A stretch of DNA of 64,000 nucleotides from Pseudomonadota bacterium (GTDB lineage Bacteria; Pseudomonadota; Alphaproteobacteria; Rickettsiales; UBA3002): contig JAZKJM010000004.1 in the NCBI GenBank assembly GCA_040384265.1, forward strand, positions 62,001 to 126,000, in the 5' to 3' direction. Positions 26,826 through 35,444 of the stretch are shown here, piece by piece. Below the pieces are notes generated by a model. That model saw only the letters and a list, made by a program, of their open reading frames with translations, did not search any database and was not told the DNA's origin. The stretch's first letter is position 1. Each line of letters begins with the position of its first letter. The translations under genes and the position numbers were made by a program.

Positions 26826-27290
26826 CTAATGCCCCAAATGATACGGGTGGCCGACCGTGATGCTGTAGGCGCGGAAAATCTGCTCGGCGAGCATGGCGCG
26901 CAGCAATTGGTGCGGCCAGGTGGCGGCGCCAAAGGCGAGGGTGGTGTGCGCGGTTTTGAGCAGCGACGCATCCAGCCCGTCCTGCCCGCCGATGGCAAAC
27001 ACAAGCTGCTTGATGGCATGGCCCTGCGCCGCCTGAATGGCCTGCGCGAATTGTGGGCTGGTGAGGGACTTGCCGGTAGAGTCCATCGCCATCAGGCGGC
27101 TGCCGGGGCCGAGTAATGGCTGAAAGGCCGCGGCTTCACGCGCGCGGCGGGCATCCGCTGAAAGGTTGGAAGGAGCGTCGGGAATTTCCTTCACCACCAC
27201 ATCCCAGCGCGTTTGTTTGAGGTAATGGGCGACGAGTTCGGCTTCCGCTTTGCGTTTGGCGCGGCCGACAGCGGCGATCACCAGCTGCAC
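26826..27290 (-). CDS. rlmH: 23S rRNA pseudouridine-1915 N3-methyltransferase
   Basis: RlmH is the SPOUT methyltransferase that modifies m3Psi1915 in the 50S decoding region. The 154-residue protein has MQLVIAAVGRAKRKAEAELVAHYL at the N-terminus, the trefoil-knot segment LVFAIGGQDGLDASL, and the invariant ending RAYSITVGHPYHLGH. It follows rsfS by only three bases, the standard rsfS-rlmH pairing. Confidence 0.95.
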   Translation of the reverse strand: MQLVIAAVGRAKRKAEAELVAHYLKQTRWDVVVKEIPDAPSNLSADARRAREAAAFQPLLGPGSRLMAMDSTGKSLTSPQFAQAIQAAQGHAIKQLVFAIGGQDGLDASLLKTAHTTLAFGAATWPHQLLRAMLAEQIFRAYSITVGHPYHLGH

Positions 27291-27293
27291 AAA

Positions 27294-27950
27294 TCAGCCC
27301 TGAAAGCTGGCAACCGGCATCGCCCACATTTTTTCGATATTGTAGAACTGGCGGATTTCCGGGCGGAAAATATGGACGACAATATCGCCCGCATCGATCA
27401 GTACCCAGTCACCGCTTTCCTTACCTTCGATGGAAAGGGGCGGCTCGCCCATTTTTTTCAGCATGTCGGCGACGTAATCCGCAAGCGCGGAAACATGGCG
27501 CGGCGCACGGCCGCTGGCGACGATCATGAAGTCGGCGAAGCTGCATTTATCCTTGAGGTTGAGGATGGTGATATCCTCGCCCTTGTTATCGTCGATGATA
27601 GCGGCAATTTTTTTGCACAAGGCGGCAGTGGCAGTCAGCTTGGCGGCGGCTTTGGTTTCAGCAGCGCTCAGGCCGGATGCTTTGGCGGCGGGCTTTTTCG
27701 CCGGTGCGGCGGCGGCTTTCGGTGCAATTTTTTTTGCGGCCTTTGGCGCGGCTTTCGCCGCCGGTTTGGCGACTGCTTTTTTGACTGTTTTTGCTGCCGG
27801 TTTCGCGGCGGTTTTCACTGCAGCTTTTACCACCGTTTTAGGCGCGGCTTTAGCCACGGCTTTCTTCACCGGTTTGGTCACAGCGGGTGCTTTTTTCGCG
27901 GGTGCTTTTGCGGCAGGTGCGGTTTTTTTAGCGGATGGGCGCGGGGGAAT
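27294..27950 (-). CDS. rsfS: Ribosomal silencing factor RsfS with Lys/Ala-rich N-terminal extension
   Basis: RsfS binds uL14 and blocks subunit joining in starvation. The core (last 115 residues) is canonical: DDNKGEDITILNLKDKCSFADFMIVASGRAPRHVSALADYV and ESGDWVLIDAGDIVVHIF. It is preceded by a histone-H1-like stretch of Lys, Ala and Pro of about 70-100 residues. The only usual start codon is GTG at 27881, which lacks a ribosome binding site. The frame stays open upstream and has ATT at 27950-27948, eight bases after a perfect AAGGAG that overlaps the nadD stop. I annotate from that ATT as the better-supported start, giving about 218 residues. Confidence 0.8.
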   Translation of the reverse strand: MPPRPSAKKTAPAAKAPAKKAPAVTKPVKKAVAKAAPKTVVKAAVKTAAKPAAKTVKKAVAKPAAKAAPKAAKKIAPKAAAAPAKKPAAKASGLSAAETKAAAKLTATAALCKKIAAIIDDNKGEDITILNLKDKCSFADFMIVASGRAPRHVSALADYVADMLKKMGEPPLSIEGKESGDWVLIDAGDIVVHIFRPEIRQFYNIEKMWAMPVASFQG

Positions 27951-27955
27951 GGCCG

Positions 27956-28576
27956 TTACTCCTTGGGTGATACGGCCGCATTATGCCGCAGATAGGCGCG
28001 GTTTCCAAGTGTTTTTCGTAAATAACTGGCGCTTAGGGGGTGCCGGGGGATGGTGAGGTAGACCCAGCGCGGGGTCGGGCCGTCTGCCAGCGTTGCCGCA
28101 TCGCGCGGGTGGGCACGGGCGCGGGCATGGGTGGCGGCGAACCGGCCATGCAGCGCGCGCAGGCCATAGGGCGCGCGGTCGAGCACGGCGATGGGAATGC
28201 GTGCCGCCAGCTCCCGCCATGCCCGCCAGCGGTGGAACCCGGCGAGGTTATCGGCCCCCATCAGCCAGACAAAGCGGCAATCGCGGTGCCGCGCCTGCAG
28301 GAAACGCACGCTGTCGATGGTGTAATGCAGCCCGTGGCGTGCCTCAATATCGAGGATACGGATGCGCGGGTCGGTGGCAATCGCGGCGGCGCTGGTAAAG
28401 CGCAGGGCGTAATCGGCAAGGTCGCTCGCTTTTTTCAGCGGATTTTGCGGCGAAACCAGCCACCAGACCTCATCCAGCTGAAGCCGTTTGAGCGCCTCGC
28501 GTGTGATGTGCAAATGGCCTGCATGCGCCGGGTTGAACGAGCCGCCAAGCAGGCCAATGGTGCGGGTGCGGGCCAT
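27956..28576 (-). CDS. nadD: Nicotinate-nucleotide adenylyltransferase
   Basis: NadD makes nicotinate adenine dinucleotide, the last step but one to NAD. The ATG at 28576 gives the typical start TIGLLGGSFNPAHAGHLHI, with the nucleotide-binding GGSFNPxHxGH motif. VWWLVSPQNPLKK, the FVWLMGADNLAGFHRWRAW block, and SASYLRKTL at the end (the ISSTxxR region) complete the family. The 206 residues are normal. It lies two bases after proA. Confidence 0.95.
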   Translation of the reverse strand: MARTRTIGLLGGSFNPAHAGHLHITREALKRLQLDEVWWLVSPQNPLKKASDLADYALRFTSAAAIATDPRIRILDIEARHGLHYTIDSVRFLQARHRDCRFVWLMGADNLAGFHRWRAWRELAARIPIAVLDRAPYGLRALHGRFAATHARARAHPRDAATLADGPTPRWVYLTIPRHPLSASYLRKTLGNRAYLRHNAAVSPKE

Positions 28577-28578
28577 TC

Positions 28579-29844
28579 TTAGCCGGCGCGGATGGCGCCG
28601 TGCGGCTGCGCGGTGGTGATGCAATATTTGTAAGTCGTGAGCTCCGCCGCGGCGACGGGGCCGCGCGCATGCAAGCGGCCGGTGGCGATGCCGATTTCGC
28701 CGCCAAACCCAAACTCGCCGCCATCGGCAAATTGCGTGCTGGCGTTGACGAGCACAATCGCACTATCGACTGCGCGGGTGAATTGCTGCGCAAGCGCGGC
28801 ATCCTGCGTGATGATGGCATCAGTATGGTGCGAGCCATACTGGTTGATATGGGCGATGGCGTCATCCACCCCATCCACCAGTTTGACGGCAAGGATCGGG
28901 GCGAGAAATTCGGTCGCCCAGTCATCCTGCGTCGCGGCGGTGATGCGTGGGTCAAGCGCACACACATCCGCATCACCGCGCAACTCGCAGCCACCATCGA
29001 GCAGGTCGGTGAGGATCGCTACTACCATGCTGCGCGGCACGTCGCGCGCAAGCAGCAGTGTTTCGAGCGCGCCGCAAATGCCGGTGCGGCGCAGCTTGGC
29101 GTTCACAATCACCCGCCGCGCGGTCTGCTCATCCGCATCCGCCGCGACGTAAATATGGTTATTGCCATCCAGATGCAGCAGCGTCGGCACGCGCGCTTCC
29201 TCGCGGATACGCTGGTTGAGCGCCTTGCCGCCGCGCGGGATAATCACATCGATATGCTCATGCATGGTGATGAGGGCGGCGACCGCCGCGCGATCGGTCG
29301 TGGGCACCAGCTGGGCAGCGGTGAGGGGCAGGCCGGCGCTTGCAAGGCCTTCATGCAACGCCGCCAGAATGGCGCGCGCGGAATGGAAACTCTCCGACCC
29401 GCCGCGCAGGATGACGGCATTGCCAGCCTTGATCGCAATCGCCGCCGCATCCGCCGTGACGTTGGGGCGCGATTCGTAGATGATGCCGATCACCCCGAGC
29501 GGCACGCTGATTTTCTCAAAATGCAGCCCGTTGCGTTCCACATCCCATGCTGCGAGCACGCGGCCGACAGGGTCGGGCAACGCGGCCACCTGCGCAACAC
29601 CCGCTGCCATCGCTTCAATGCGTTTTTCATCCAGCGTCAGCCGGTCGCGCATGGCATCGCTCAGCTCGGTCGCAGCGGCGACATCCATGGCGTTCGCGGC
29701 AAGAATTTCGGCCGCATGGGCGTGGATGCTGGCGCTTGCCGCCATCAGCGCGGCGGCTTTTTGTTCGCCGCTTGCTTGCGCCAGCGTGCGCGCGGCAAGG
29801 CGCGCATCGCGGCCCATCTGCTGCATGGTTTCGTGGATGCTCAT
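28579..29844 (-). CDS. proA: Glutamate-5-semialdehyde dehydrogenase (gamma-glutamyl phosphate reductase)
   Basis: ProA reduces gamma-glutamyl phosphate to glutamate semialdehyde for proline. From the ATG at 29844 it has 421 residues. Motifs are PLGVIGIIYESRPNVTADAAA, the SESFHSARAI segment after ILRGG, VIIPRGGKAL, RRTGICGALETLLL with the catalytic Cys, and ASTQFADGGEFGFGGEIGIATG. Its first four bases overlap the RDD gene, which itself follows proB. Confidence 0.95.
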   Translation of the reverse strand: MSIHETMQQMGRDARLAARTLAQASGEQKAAALMAASASIHAHAAEILAANAMDVAAATELSDAMRDRLTLDEKRIEAMAAGVAQVAALPDPVGRVLAAWDVERNGLHFEKISVPLGVIGIIYESRPNVTADAAAIAIKAGNAVILRGGSESFHSARAILAALHEGLASAGLPLTAAQLVPTTDRAAVAALITMHEHIDVIIPRGGKALNQRIREEARVPTLLHLDGNNHIYVAADADEQTARRVIVNAKLRRTGICGALETLLLARDVPRSMVVAILTDLLDGGCELRGDADVCALDPRITAATQDDWATEFLAPILAVKLVDGVDDAIAHINQYGSHHTDAIITQDAALAQQFTRAVDSAIVLVNASTQFADGGEFGFGGEIGIATGRLHARGPVAAAELTTYKYCITTAQPHGAIRAG

Positions 29845-30299
29845 CGGTTGGTTCTCCCTACGATCACGCGGGTGTGGCATAAGCGGTCGTGAAATCCCTG
29901 GCGCGTTGGCGAAAAAAGGATCGGCGCGAACCAAAACAGGCACAGCCAGACCACCAGAATCGGTGCGATGGTGGCGGGAATGAAGCTCGTATACACCGGC
30001 AAATTGGGCAGCATGAAGGCAAGGAACCGCTCGCACGCATCGCGTTTGGTGAGCGGGCGGCCATCGGCGCGAATGACATAGATGCTGAGCAGCCGTTTGC
30101 CCGGCGTCGCCTGCCATGCGGAGGCGGTGAACAGCGTGTAATACGCCGCGAAGCCACAAAAGGCGCCGATGAGGGCCAGGCCCGTGGGCGCCAGCAGCTG
30201 CCCGGCGATACTGGCAGCGATCAGCCCGAGAATCGTATCGATCAGATAGGCAAACAGGCGCTCCAAACGCCCGGCATCGATGGGTTGGGCCTGTCTCAT
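29841..30299 (-). CDS. RDD-family membrane protein
   Basis: 152 residues with three or four membrane segments and the RDD hallmarks: GRLERLFAYLIDTILGLIAA near the start (an Arg and Asp in the first helix) and WQATPGKRLLSIYVIRADG in the middle. C-terminal residues include the FHDRLCHTRVIVGR pattern also typical of the family. RDD proteins are often transporters or antiporters of unknown substrate. It is wedged between proB and proA with four-base overlaps at both ends, so it is co-translated with proline genes; a functional link is unproven. Confidence 0.85.
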   Translation of the reverse strand: MRQAQPIDAGRLERLFAYLIDTILGLIAASIAGQLLAPTGLALIGAFCGFAAYYTLFTASAWQATPGKRLLSIYVIRADGRPLTKRDACERFLAFMLPNLPVYTSFIPATIAPILVVWLCLFWFAPILFSPTRQGFHDRLCHTRVIVGRTNR

Positions 30300-31411
30300 A
30301 GCATGGCCAGATCGTCGCGGTGGATCACCGTCGCGCGCGAGGAATAGCCGAGGATGGCTTCGACATTGCCGGTCTTCTGGCCGCGGATTTTTTCGGCTTC
30401 CGCCGCGCTGTAGCTGGTGATGCCTTTGGCGAACATCCGCCCGTCGCGGGTTTTGATGCTGATCGTATCGCCACGCTCGAAACTGCCTTCAACCGCGACG
30501 ATCCCGGCGGGCAGCAGGCTTTTGCCATCGTTGAGCGCACGGGCGGCTCCGTCATCCACCAGCAGGCCGCCGGGCAGGTGCACGGCCGCAGAAATCCAGT
30601 GCTTGCGGGCGATTTGTGGTTTGGTGGTGGCGGTGAACCAGCTGGCGCGGCCACCGCTTGCGAGCTGGTGCAGCGCATGCTCCTCCTGCCCTTTGGCGAT
30701 GACCATGTGGCAGCCACTGGCCAGCACCATCTGTGCCGCTTCCAGCTTGGTTTTCATGCCACCATTGCTAAGGCCCGAGGCCGGGCCGTCGCCCATCGCG
30801 AGGATGGCAGGGGTGATTGCCGTGACCAGCGGTATATGGTTCGCATCCGCATATTTGCTGGGGTTTTTGTCATAAAGCCCATCAATATCGGAAAACAGCA
30901 CCAGCGTATCCGCACCGAGCATGACGGCGACGCGCGCGGCCAGCCGGTCGTTATCGCCGAATTTCAGCTCATCGGTCGCCACCGTGTCGTTCTCGTTGAC
31001 GATGGGGATAAGCCGGTGAGCGAGCAGGGTGGTGAACGTAGCGCGCGCGTTGAGATAGCGCTGGCGGCGTTCGGAGTCTTCCAGCGTCAGCAGCAGCTGC
31101 GCGACATGGATGCCGTGTGGCGCAAAGGCAGCCTGCCAGGCCTGAATCAGCAGCGGTTGACCGGCCGCGGCAGCCGCCTGTTTATCATCAAGGCTCAGCC
31201 GCTCTGCGCCCAGCCCCACATGCGGCCGCCCCAGCGCCACCGCGCCCGAGGAAACGAGGATAATCTCCTTACCCGCCGCATGCAGCGCCGCAATATCGCT
31301 CGCGATCGCACTCAGCCACGCGGCGCGCAGCCGCGCCGATTCCGCAATCAGGCTGGAGCCGATTTTAATGACGATGCGCTTGGCGTCGTTCAGGGTGGGG
31401 GTGCTGCTCAT
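30296..31411 (-). CDS. proB: Glutamate 5-kinase
   Basis: ProB phosphorylates glutamate to open proline synthesis and is normally inhibited by proline. AAK-family motifs: VIKIGSSLI, LVSSGAVALGRPH, NENDTVATDELKFGDNDRLAARVA, and GGMKTKLEAAQMVLASGCHMVIA. The C-terminal 80 residues form a PUA domain (LLPAGIVAVEGSFERGDTISI...YSAAEAEKIRG). The ATG at 31411 is used rather than the TTG two codons earlier. Confidence 0.95.
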   Translation of the reverse strand: MSSTPTLNDAKRIVIKIGSSLIAESARLRAAWLSAIASDIAALHAAGKEIILVSSGAVALGRPHVGLGAERLSLDDKQAAAAAGQPLLIQAWQAAFAPHGIHVAQLLLTLEDSERRQRYLNARATFTTLLAHRLIPIVNENDTVATDELKFGDNDRLAARVAVMLGADTLVLFSDIDGLYDKNPSKYADANHIPLVTAITPAILAMGDGPASGLSNGGMKTKLEAAQMVLASGCHMVIAKGQEEHALHQLASGGRASWFTATTKPQIARKHWISAAVHLPGGLLVDDGAARALNDGKSLLPAGIVAVEGSFERGDTISIKTRDGRMFAKGITSYSAAEAEKIRGQKTGNVEAILGYSSRATVIHRDDLAML

Positions 31412-31472
31412 GCACAACCTATAGCCAACTTATCGCGCCTGCGAAAGGACGAAACATGGGCGCGCGCGGCGA

Positions 31473-32522
31473 TTATTCCTCGCCGCCACCGGCGGTGACG
31501 AAGAAGGGCAGGGCCGGTGGTTTTTGCACGCCGCGATAGTCGATGATGGTTTGCAGCATCGTCACCAGCAGCGGCTCAAGGTCGGTGCGGGCGGCGGCGG
31601 AGATGGTATAAACATCCGCGCCGCAGGCCTTTTTGAGGGCTTTCTGCTTGGCTTTGATTTCTTTTTCCGTAAGCGCGTCGCATTTATTGAGGGCGACAAT
31701 TTCGGGTTTGGCGGCCAGCTCTGCGTCATACTGTTCGAGTTCGGTGCGCACGATGGTGTAGGCGTCCACCACGTCTTCCTGCGTGCCGTCGATCAGGTGC
31801 AGCAGCACGCCGCAACGCTCGACATGGCCGAGGAATTTGAGGCCGAGGCCCTTGCCTTCTGCCGCGCCTTCGATGAGGCCGGGAATATCTGCCAGCACGA
31901 ATTCAGCATCACCAACGCTGACCACGCCCAGCTGCGGGGCGAGGGTGGTGAAGGGATAATCGGCGATTTTTGGTTTCGCCGCCGAGGTGGCGGCAAGGAA
32001 GGTGGATTTGCCTGCGTTGGGCAGACCGAGCAGGCCCGCATCCGACAGCAGTTTCAGCTTGAGCCACAGCGTGCGCTCCTCACCCTTACCGGCGGGCACG
32101 GACTGGCGCGGCGCCTGGTTGGTGGAGGATTTGAAATGGATGTTGCCAAGCCCGCCGCGGCCGCCTTTGGCGAGCACGATTTCCTGATTTTCCTCGGTGA
32201 AATCGGCCAGCAATGTTTCGCGGTCTTCATCGAAAATCTGGGTGCCAAGCGGCACCAGCAGCATTTTATCGACCGCCGCCCGGCCATAACGCTGCTTGCC
32301 CATGCCGTGGCCGCCGCGATCGCCTTTGAAATGCTGGTTGAAGCGGTAATCGACCAGCGTGTTGAGGCCCGTCACCGCCTTCATGATGATGCTGGCGCCG
32401 CGCCCGCCATCGCCGCCATCCGGCCCGCCTTCGGGGATGAATTTCTCACGGCGGAACGAGATGCAGCCTTCGCCGCCATCGCCGGATTTCACATAGATTT
32501 TAGCTTCATCGATAAAACGCAT
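31473..32522 (-). CDS. obgE: GTPase ObgE/CgtA
   Basis: Obg is an essential ribosome-associated GTPase. Residues 1-158 are the Gly-rich Obg fold ([25 protein letters not shown]). The G domain follows, with [11 protein letters not shown], the switch [15 protein letters not shown], and NKCDA. The C-terminal region is short. It is downstream of rpmA, with a hairpin between them. Confidence 0.96.
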   Translation of the reverse strand: MRFIDEAKIYVKSGDGGEGCISFRREKFIPEGGPDGGDGGRGASIIMKAVTGLNTLVDYRFNQHFKGDRGGHGMGKQRYGRAAVDKMLLVPLGTQIFDEDRETLLADFTEENQEIVLAKGGRGGLGNIHFKSSTNQAPRQSVPAGKGEERTLWLKLKLLSDAGLLGLPNAGKSTFLAATSAAKPKIADYPFTTLAPQLGVVSVGDAEFVLADIPGLIEGAAEGKGLGLKFLGHVERCGVLLHLIDGTQEDVVDAYTIVRTELEQYDAELAAKPEIVALNKCDALTEKEIKAKQKALKKACGADVYTISAAARTDLEPLLVTMLQTIIDYRGVQKPPALPFFVTAGGGEE

Positions 32523-32553
32523 AACGGCTTTCTGCGAGGATGTTCCTCAAAGT

Positions 32554-32584
32554 AAAAAGGGAAACGGTTGCCCATTTCCCTTTT
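32554..32584 (-). terminator. Rho-independent terminator between rpmA and obgE
   Basis: On the minus strand AAAAGGGAAA pairs with TTTCCCTTTT across a ten-base loop and runs into TTTTTACTTT. It follows rpmA by 28 bp and lies about 30 bp before the obgE start, so it should set obgE and later genes below rplU-rpmA, or end the latter. Confidence 0.75.
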
Positions 32585-32611
32585 CGTTTTTCGTATGGGC
32601 GGTGAATCCGG

Positions 32612-32872
32612 TTAGGCCGCGGCCGCGACAACCGAAACCACGTTTTTGTCGCCTTTTTTCTTGCTGAACAGCACCTGGCCATCCACCACCGCGAAGATGG
32701 TGTAATCTTTGCCAAGGCCCACGCCCGTACCCGGGTGGTAGGTGGTACCACGCTGGCGGATGATGATGTTGCCAGCGACAACATGCTCACCACCGAATTT
32801 TTTCACGCCAAGGCGCTGACCGGCTGAGTCACGACCGTTGCGGGATGATCCGCCTGCTTTCTTATGTGCCAT
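32612..32872 (-). CDS. rpmA: 50S ribosomal protein L27
   Basis: 86 residues beginning [20 protein letters not shown], then [26 protein letters not shown], the canonical bL27. Its N-terminal tail reaches the peptidyl-transferase centre. rplU lies 26 bp upstream. There is a short Ala-rich tail (VVAAAA). Confidence 0.97.
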   Translation of the reverse strand: MAHKKAGGSSRNGRDSAGQRLGVKKFGGEHVVAGNIIIRQRGTTYHPGTGVGLGKDYTIFAVVDGQVLFSKKKGDKNVVSVVAAAA

Positions 32873-32898
32873 GAGGGGCTCCCTTTAGATGACTTAAA

Positions 32899-33396
32899 TT
32901 ATTTCGCGGCTTTTTTGGCAGCGGGTTTCTTTGCAGCGGCTGGCTTTTTCGCAGCAGCGGGCTTGGCGGCTTTCGGTGCAGCAGCTTTTTTATCCGCGGC
33001 CGACACTTTGGCTGCCGGAGCTTGCGCTGCCGGGCCGGTTGCTTTTGGCTTCGGCGTGCGGGCCTCGGCGGTCACGAGCGCTGCGCCGTTGAGGGCGATG
33101 CTGGTGATGTGCAGCGCGGTGAAGCGCTGGCGGTGGCCGTTTTTGCGACGGTAGTTATGACGGCGTTTTTTCTTGAAGATCAAAACCTTGTCGGCTTTGC
33201 CTTGCTCCAGGATGGTGGCTTCCACCAGGGCGCCAGCGACCAGCGGGCTGCCGATGAGGTTCTTATCGCCCGAAAGGGTCAGAACCTGATCAATTTTAAC
33301 GACATCGCCGACGACGCCTTCGAGTTTTTCAACTTCGATAATGCTGCCTGCGGTTACACGGTATTGTTTGCCACCGGTGACGATCACTGCGTACAT
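32899..33396 (-). CDS. rplU: 50S ribosomal protein L21 with Lys/Ala-rich C-terminal extension
   Basis: Residues 1-103 are a normal bL21: MYAVIVTGGKQYRVTAGS, EVEKLEG, and the RNA-binding KVLIFKKKRRHNYRRKNGHRQ. The family normally ends near residue 105. Here a further 60 residues of Lys, Ala and Pro follow (repeats of AAKKPAAKK type), resembling a histone-H1 tail. Extensions of this sort occur in alphaproteobacterial L21 proteins, but this one is long. Confidence 0.95.
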   Translation of the reverse strand: MYAVIVTGGKQYRVTAGSIIEVEKLEGVVGDVVKIDQVLTLSGDKNLIGSPLVAGALVEATILEQGKADKVLIFKKKRRHNYRRKNGHRQRFTALHITSIALNGAALVTAEARTPKPKATGPAAQAPAAKVSAADKKAAAPKAAKPAAAKKPAAAKKPAAKKAAK

Positions 33397-33433
33397 AACG
33401 CGCTCTCTTATTTTGTAGGTTTAAGGAGGCGGG

Positions 33434-33461
33434 ACTATACTCGTGCGGGCCAGCCTGTCAA
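33434..33461 (-). promoter_or_regulatory. Sigma-70-type promoter for rplU-rpmA
   Basis: On the minus strand TTGACA (33461-33456) and TATAGT (33439-33434) are 16 bp apart and lie about 38 bp upstream of the rplU ATG. Confidence 0.8.
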
Positions 33462-33531
33462 CAGCAAACATGCATGGGCGTAACCATCCGTTTTTCTTGC
33501 TAAATCGGCGTAATTGAGGTGACATAGGGGA

Positions 33532-34929
33532 ATGAAGAAAAACTTTGTCCCATTCAACACCCTGCTGAAATCCGTGCTGGTCGTCACCAGCCCGGCGCTG
33601 GTGGTGCTGGGCCTCGATGTCTTCCTCGGCGCGCTCAGCCTGTCGCAGATGATGTATGCGTACGGCGTCATTTTCGTTGCCACGGGCTTACTGATTTACC
33701 CGTTCCTCTCCAATGTTTCGGCGCTGACCTATTATGTGAACGAAATTGCGCAGGATAAACGGGTCGCCGCGCCCGACCTCAGCTTTCTTGGTTCCGCCGC
33801 CGAGCTGTCCGAAGCGCTCAAGCGCCTGCAGGCCAGCTGGGATGTGAAGAAAAAGCAGATGGAAACCATCATCACCGAGCGCGAAATTCTGGTCGATACG
33901 CTGCCCGATATTCTGGTGATGGTGAATGACGAGAAGAAGCTGGTGCGCACCAACCGCGCCGCCCGCGCCATATTCGGCCAGAACCTTGCAGGCAAATATC
34001 TGAAGGACGTCATCCCCAACCGCTATTTGCTGGATGCGATTTCCTCGGTCATCAACGACCTCAAGGGCCGCGAGATCGAGTTTCGGATCGAAGACCCGGT
34101 GGTGCGTGATTTCCTCGCCATCATCGAGCGCTTTCCGGTGCCGACCGCAGGCGGCATTTCGACCGTCATCACCATGAACGACATCACGGAGCTGAAATCC
34201 GTCGAGCAGATGCGTGCGGATTTCGTGGCCAATGCCAGCCATGAATTGCGCACGCCGCTGGCCTCCATCAAGGGCTTTGTCGAAACATTGCTCGGGCCCG
34301 CGAAGGATGATGAACCGGCGCGGATCGAGTTTCTCAAAATCATGCTGGAACAATCCGACCGCATGCAGCAGCTGATCGGTGATTTGCTCAGCTTAAGCAA
34401 AATCGAAATGAACGTGCATTCCGTGCCGACCGAGCCGCTGGACCTGGCGGCGGTGGTGCGCAAGGAGAGCGACACGTTCAAACGCATGGCGGCCGAGAAA
34501 AACGTGCGGCTGGTGCTTAACATCCACGATAACCTGCCGCCGGTGAAGGGCGAGGCCAACGAGTTGGCGCAGGTGGTGCATAACCTCGTCAGCAACGCGA
34601 TCAAATACGGCTTTGCGGATTCGGATGTCACCATCACCGCGCGGGTGACGACCGAGCTGCCGCAGGACATCAACATGCGCAACCTCACGCGGGTGGTCGC
34701 GCTCAGCGTCAAGGATCAGGGCGAGGGCATTCCCAAGCAGCATTTGCCGCGGCTGATGGAGCGGTTCTACCGCGTCGATTCGGCGCGCACCCGTCAGGTT
34801 GGCGGCACCGGGCTGGGTCTGGCGATCGTCAAGGGTATCATCCAGCGCCATCGCGGTGCCATCGTCATCAATTCGGTGGTGGGTGAGGGCACAAGCTTCA
34901 CCATGTACCTGCCGATTTTTGAGGGCTGA
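33532..34929 (+). CDS. phoR: PhoR-like sensor histidine kinase
   Basis: 465 residues with two N-terminal membrane helices (about 10-65), a PAS domain (about 115-225; ILVDTLPDILVMVNDEKKLVRTNRAA), and a kinase core. The HisKA block is ANASHELRTPLASIKGFVETLLG, characteristic of PhoR; N-box NELAQVVHNLVSNAIKYG; G1 VKDQGEGIPKQHLPRLMERFYRVDSAR; G2 GGTGLGLAIVKGI. Its position upstream of pstCAB supports phosphate sensing. Neither phoB nor phoU is in the window. Confidence 0.85.
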   Translation: MKKNFVPFNTLLKSVLVVTSPALVVLGLDVFLGALSLSQMMYAYGVIFVATGLLIYPFLSNVSALTYYVNEIAQDKRVAAPDLSFLGSAAELSEALKRLQASWDVKKKQMETIITEREILVDTLPDILVMVNDEKKLVRTNRAARAIFGQNLAGKYLKDVIPNRYLLDAISSVINDLKGREIEFRIEDPVVRDFLAIIERFPVPTAGGISTVITMNDITELKSVEQMRADFVANASHELRTPLASIKGFVETLLGPAKDDEPARIEFLKIMLEQSDRMQQLIGDLLSLSKIEMNVHSVPTEPLDLAAVVRKESDTFKRMAAEKNVRLVLNIHDNLPPVKGEANELAQVVHNLVSNAIKYGFADSDVTITARVTTELPQDINMRNLTRVVALSVKDQGEGIPKQHLPRLMERFYRVDSARTRQVGGTGLGLAIVKGIIQRHRGAIVINSVVGEGTSFTMYLPIFEG

Positions 34930-34930
34930 T

Positions 34931-35419
34931 ATGGGCCAGCGGAGCGTTGCAAATGGCAAGACGGTCATCGCCTTCGTAGCGTTTTACGCGCTCTGTTTTA
35001 TCGTCCAAAGCATCGGCGCGTATGTCACGCAACTCAGTGTGCATGACTGGTATCCGGCACTGGCCAAATCATCGCTTACCCCGCCGGGTATGGTCTTTGG
35101 CATCGCATGGACGATCCTTTATCTAGTGATGGCAGGCGCGGCCACCTGCATCTATCGCGCGCGCGGCACATGGCGTTCGCGCAGCCTCGCCTGGTGGCTG
35201 ATCCAGCTGCTGCTCGGGCTCATGTGGTCGCTGGTCTTCTTCGGCCAGCGCGCGATCGATCTTGGCTTTATCATCATCCTGCTCAATTGGGTGGCTGTCG
35301 CGTTCACCACCTACCGCTTCTTCCGTATTGAGCGCATGGCGGGCTGGTTGATGGTGCCGCTGCTGCTGTGGCTGAGCTTCGCCTGCTACCTGAACGGCTT
35401 CATCCTGACCCATAACTAG
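34931..35419 (+). CDS. tspO: TspO/MBR family tryptophan-rich sensory protein
   Basis: 162 residues and five membrane helices with the TspO pattern WYPALAKSSLTPPGMVFGIAWTILY in loop 1 to helix 2, then WWLIQLLLGLMWSLVFFGQ and the W/F-rich helix IILLNWVAVAFTTYRFFRI, and the last helix ending ACYLNGFIL. TspO proteins bind porphyrins and other hydrophobic ligands. It begins one base after the kinase stop and 25 bp before pstC, so it appears part of the phosphate transcript. Confidence 0.88.
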   Translation: MGQRSVANGKTVIAFVAFYALCFIVQSIGAYVTQLSVHDWYPALAKSSLTPPGMVFGIAWTILYLVMAGAATCIYRARGTWRSRSLAWWLIQLLLGLMWSLVFFGQRAIDLGFIIILLNWVAVAFTTYRFFRIERMAGWLMVPLLLWLSFACYLNGFILTHN

Positions 35420-35444
35420 GTTTACTTCGCGCCTGCGGGACGGT

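Noticed and set aside
27700-27950. A repeat array or CRISPR-like structure in the Lys/Ala coding stretch
   Set aside because: Units are irregular and explained by translated Lys/Ala/Pro codons; no spacers.
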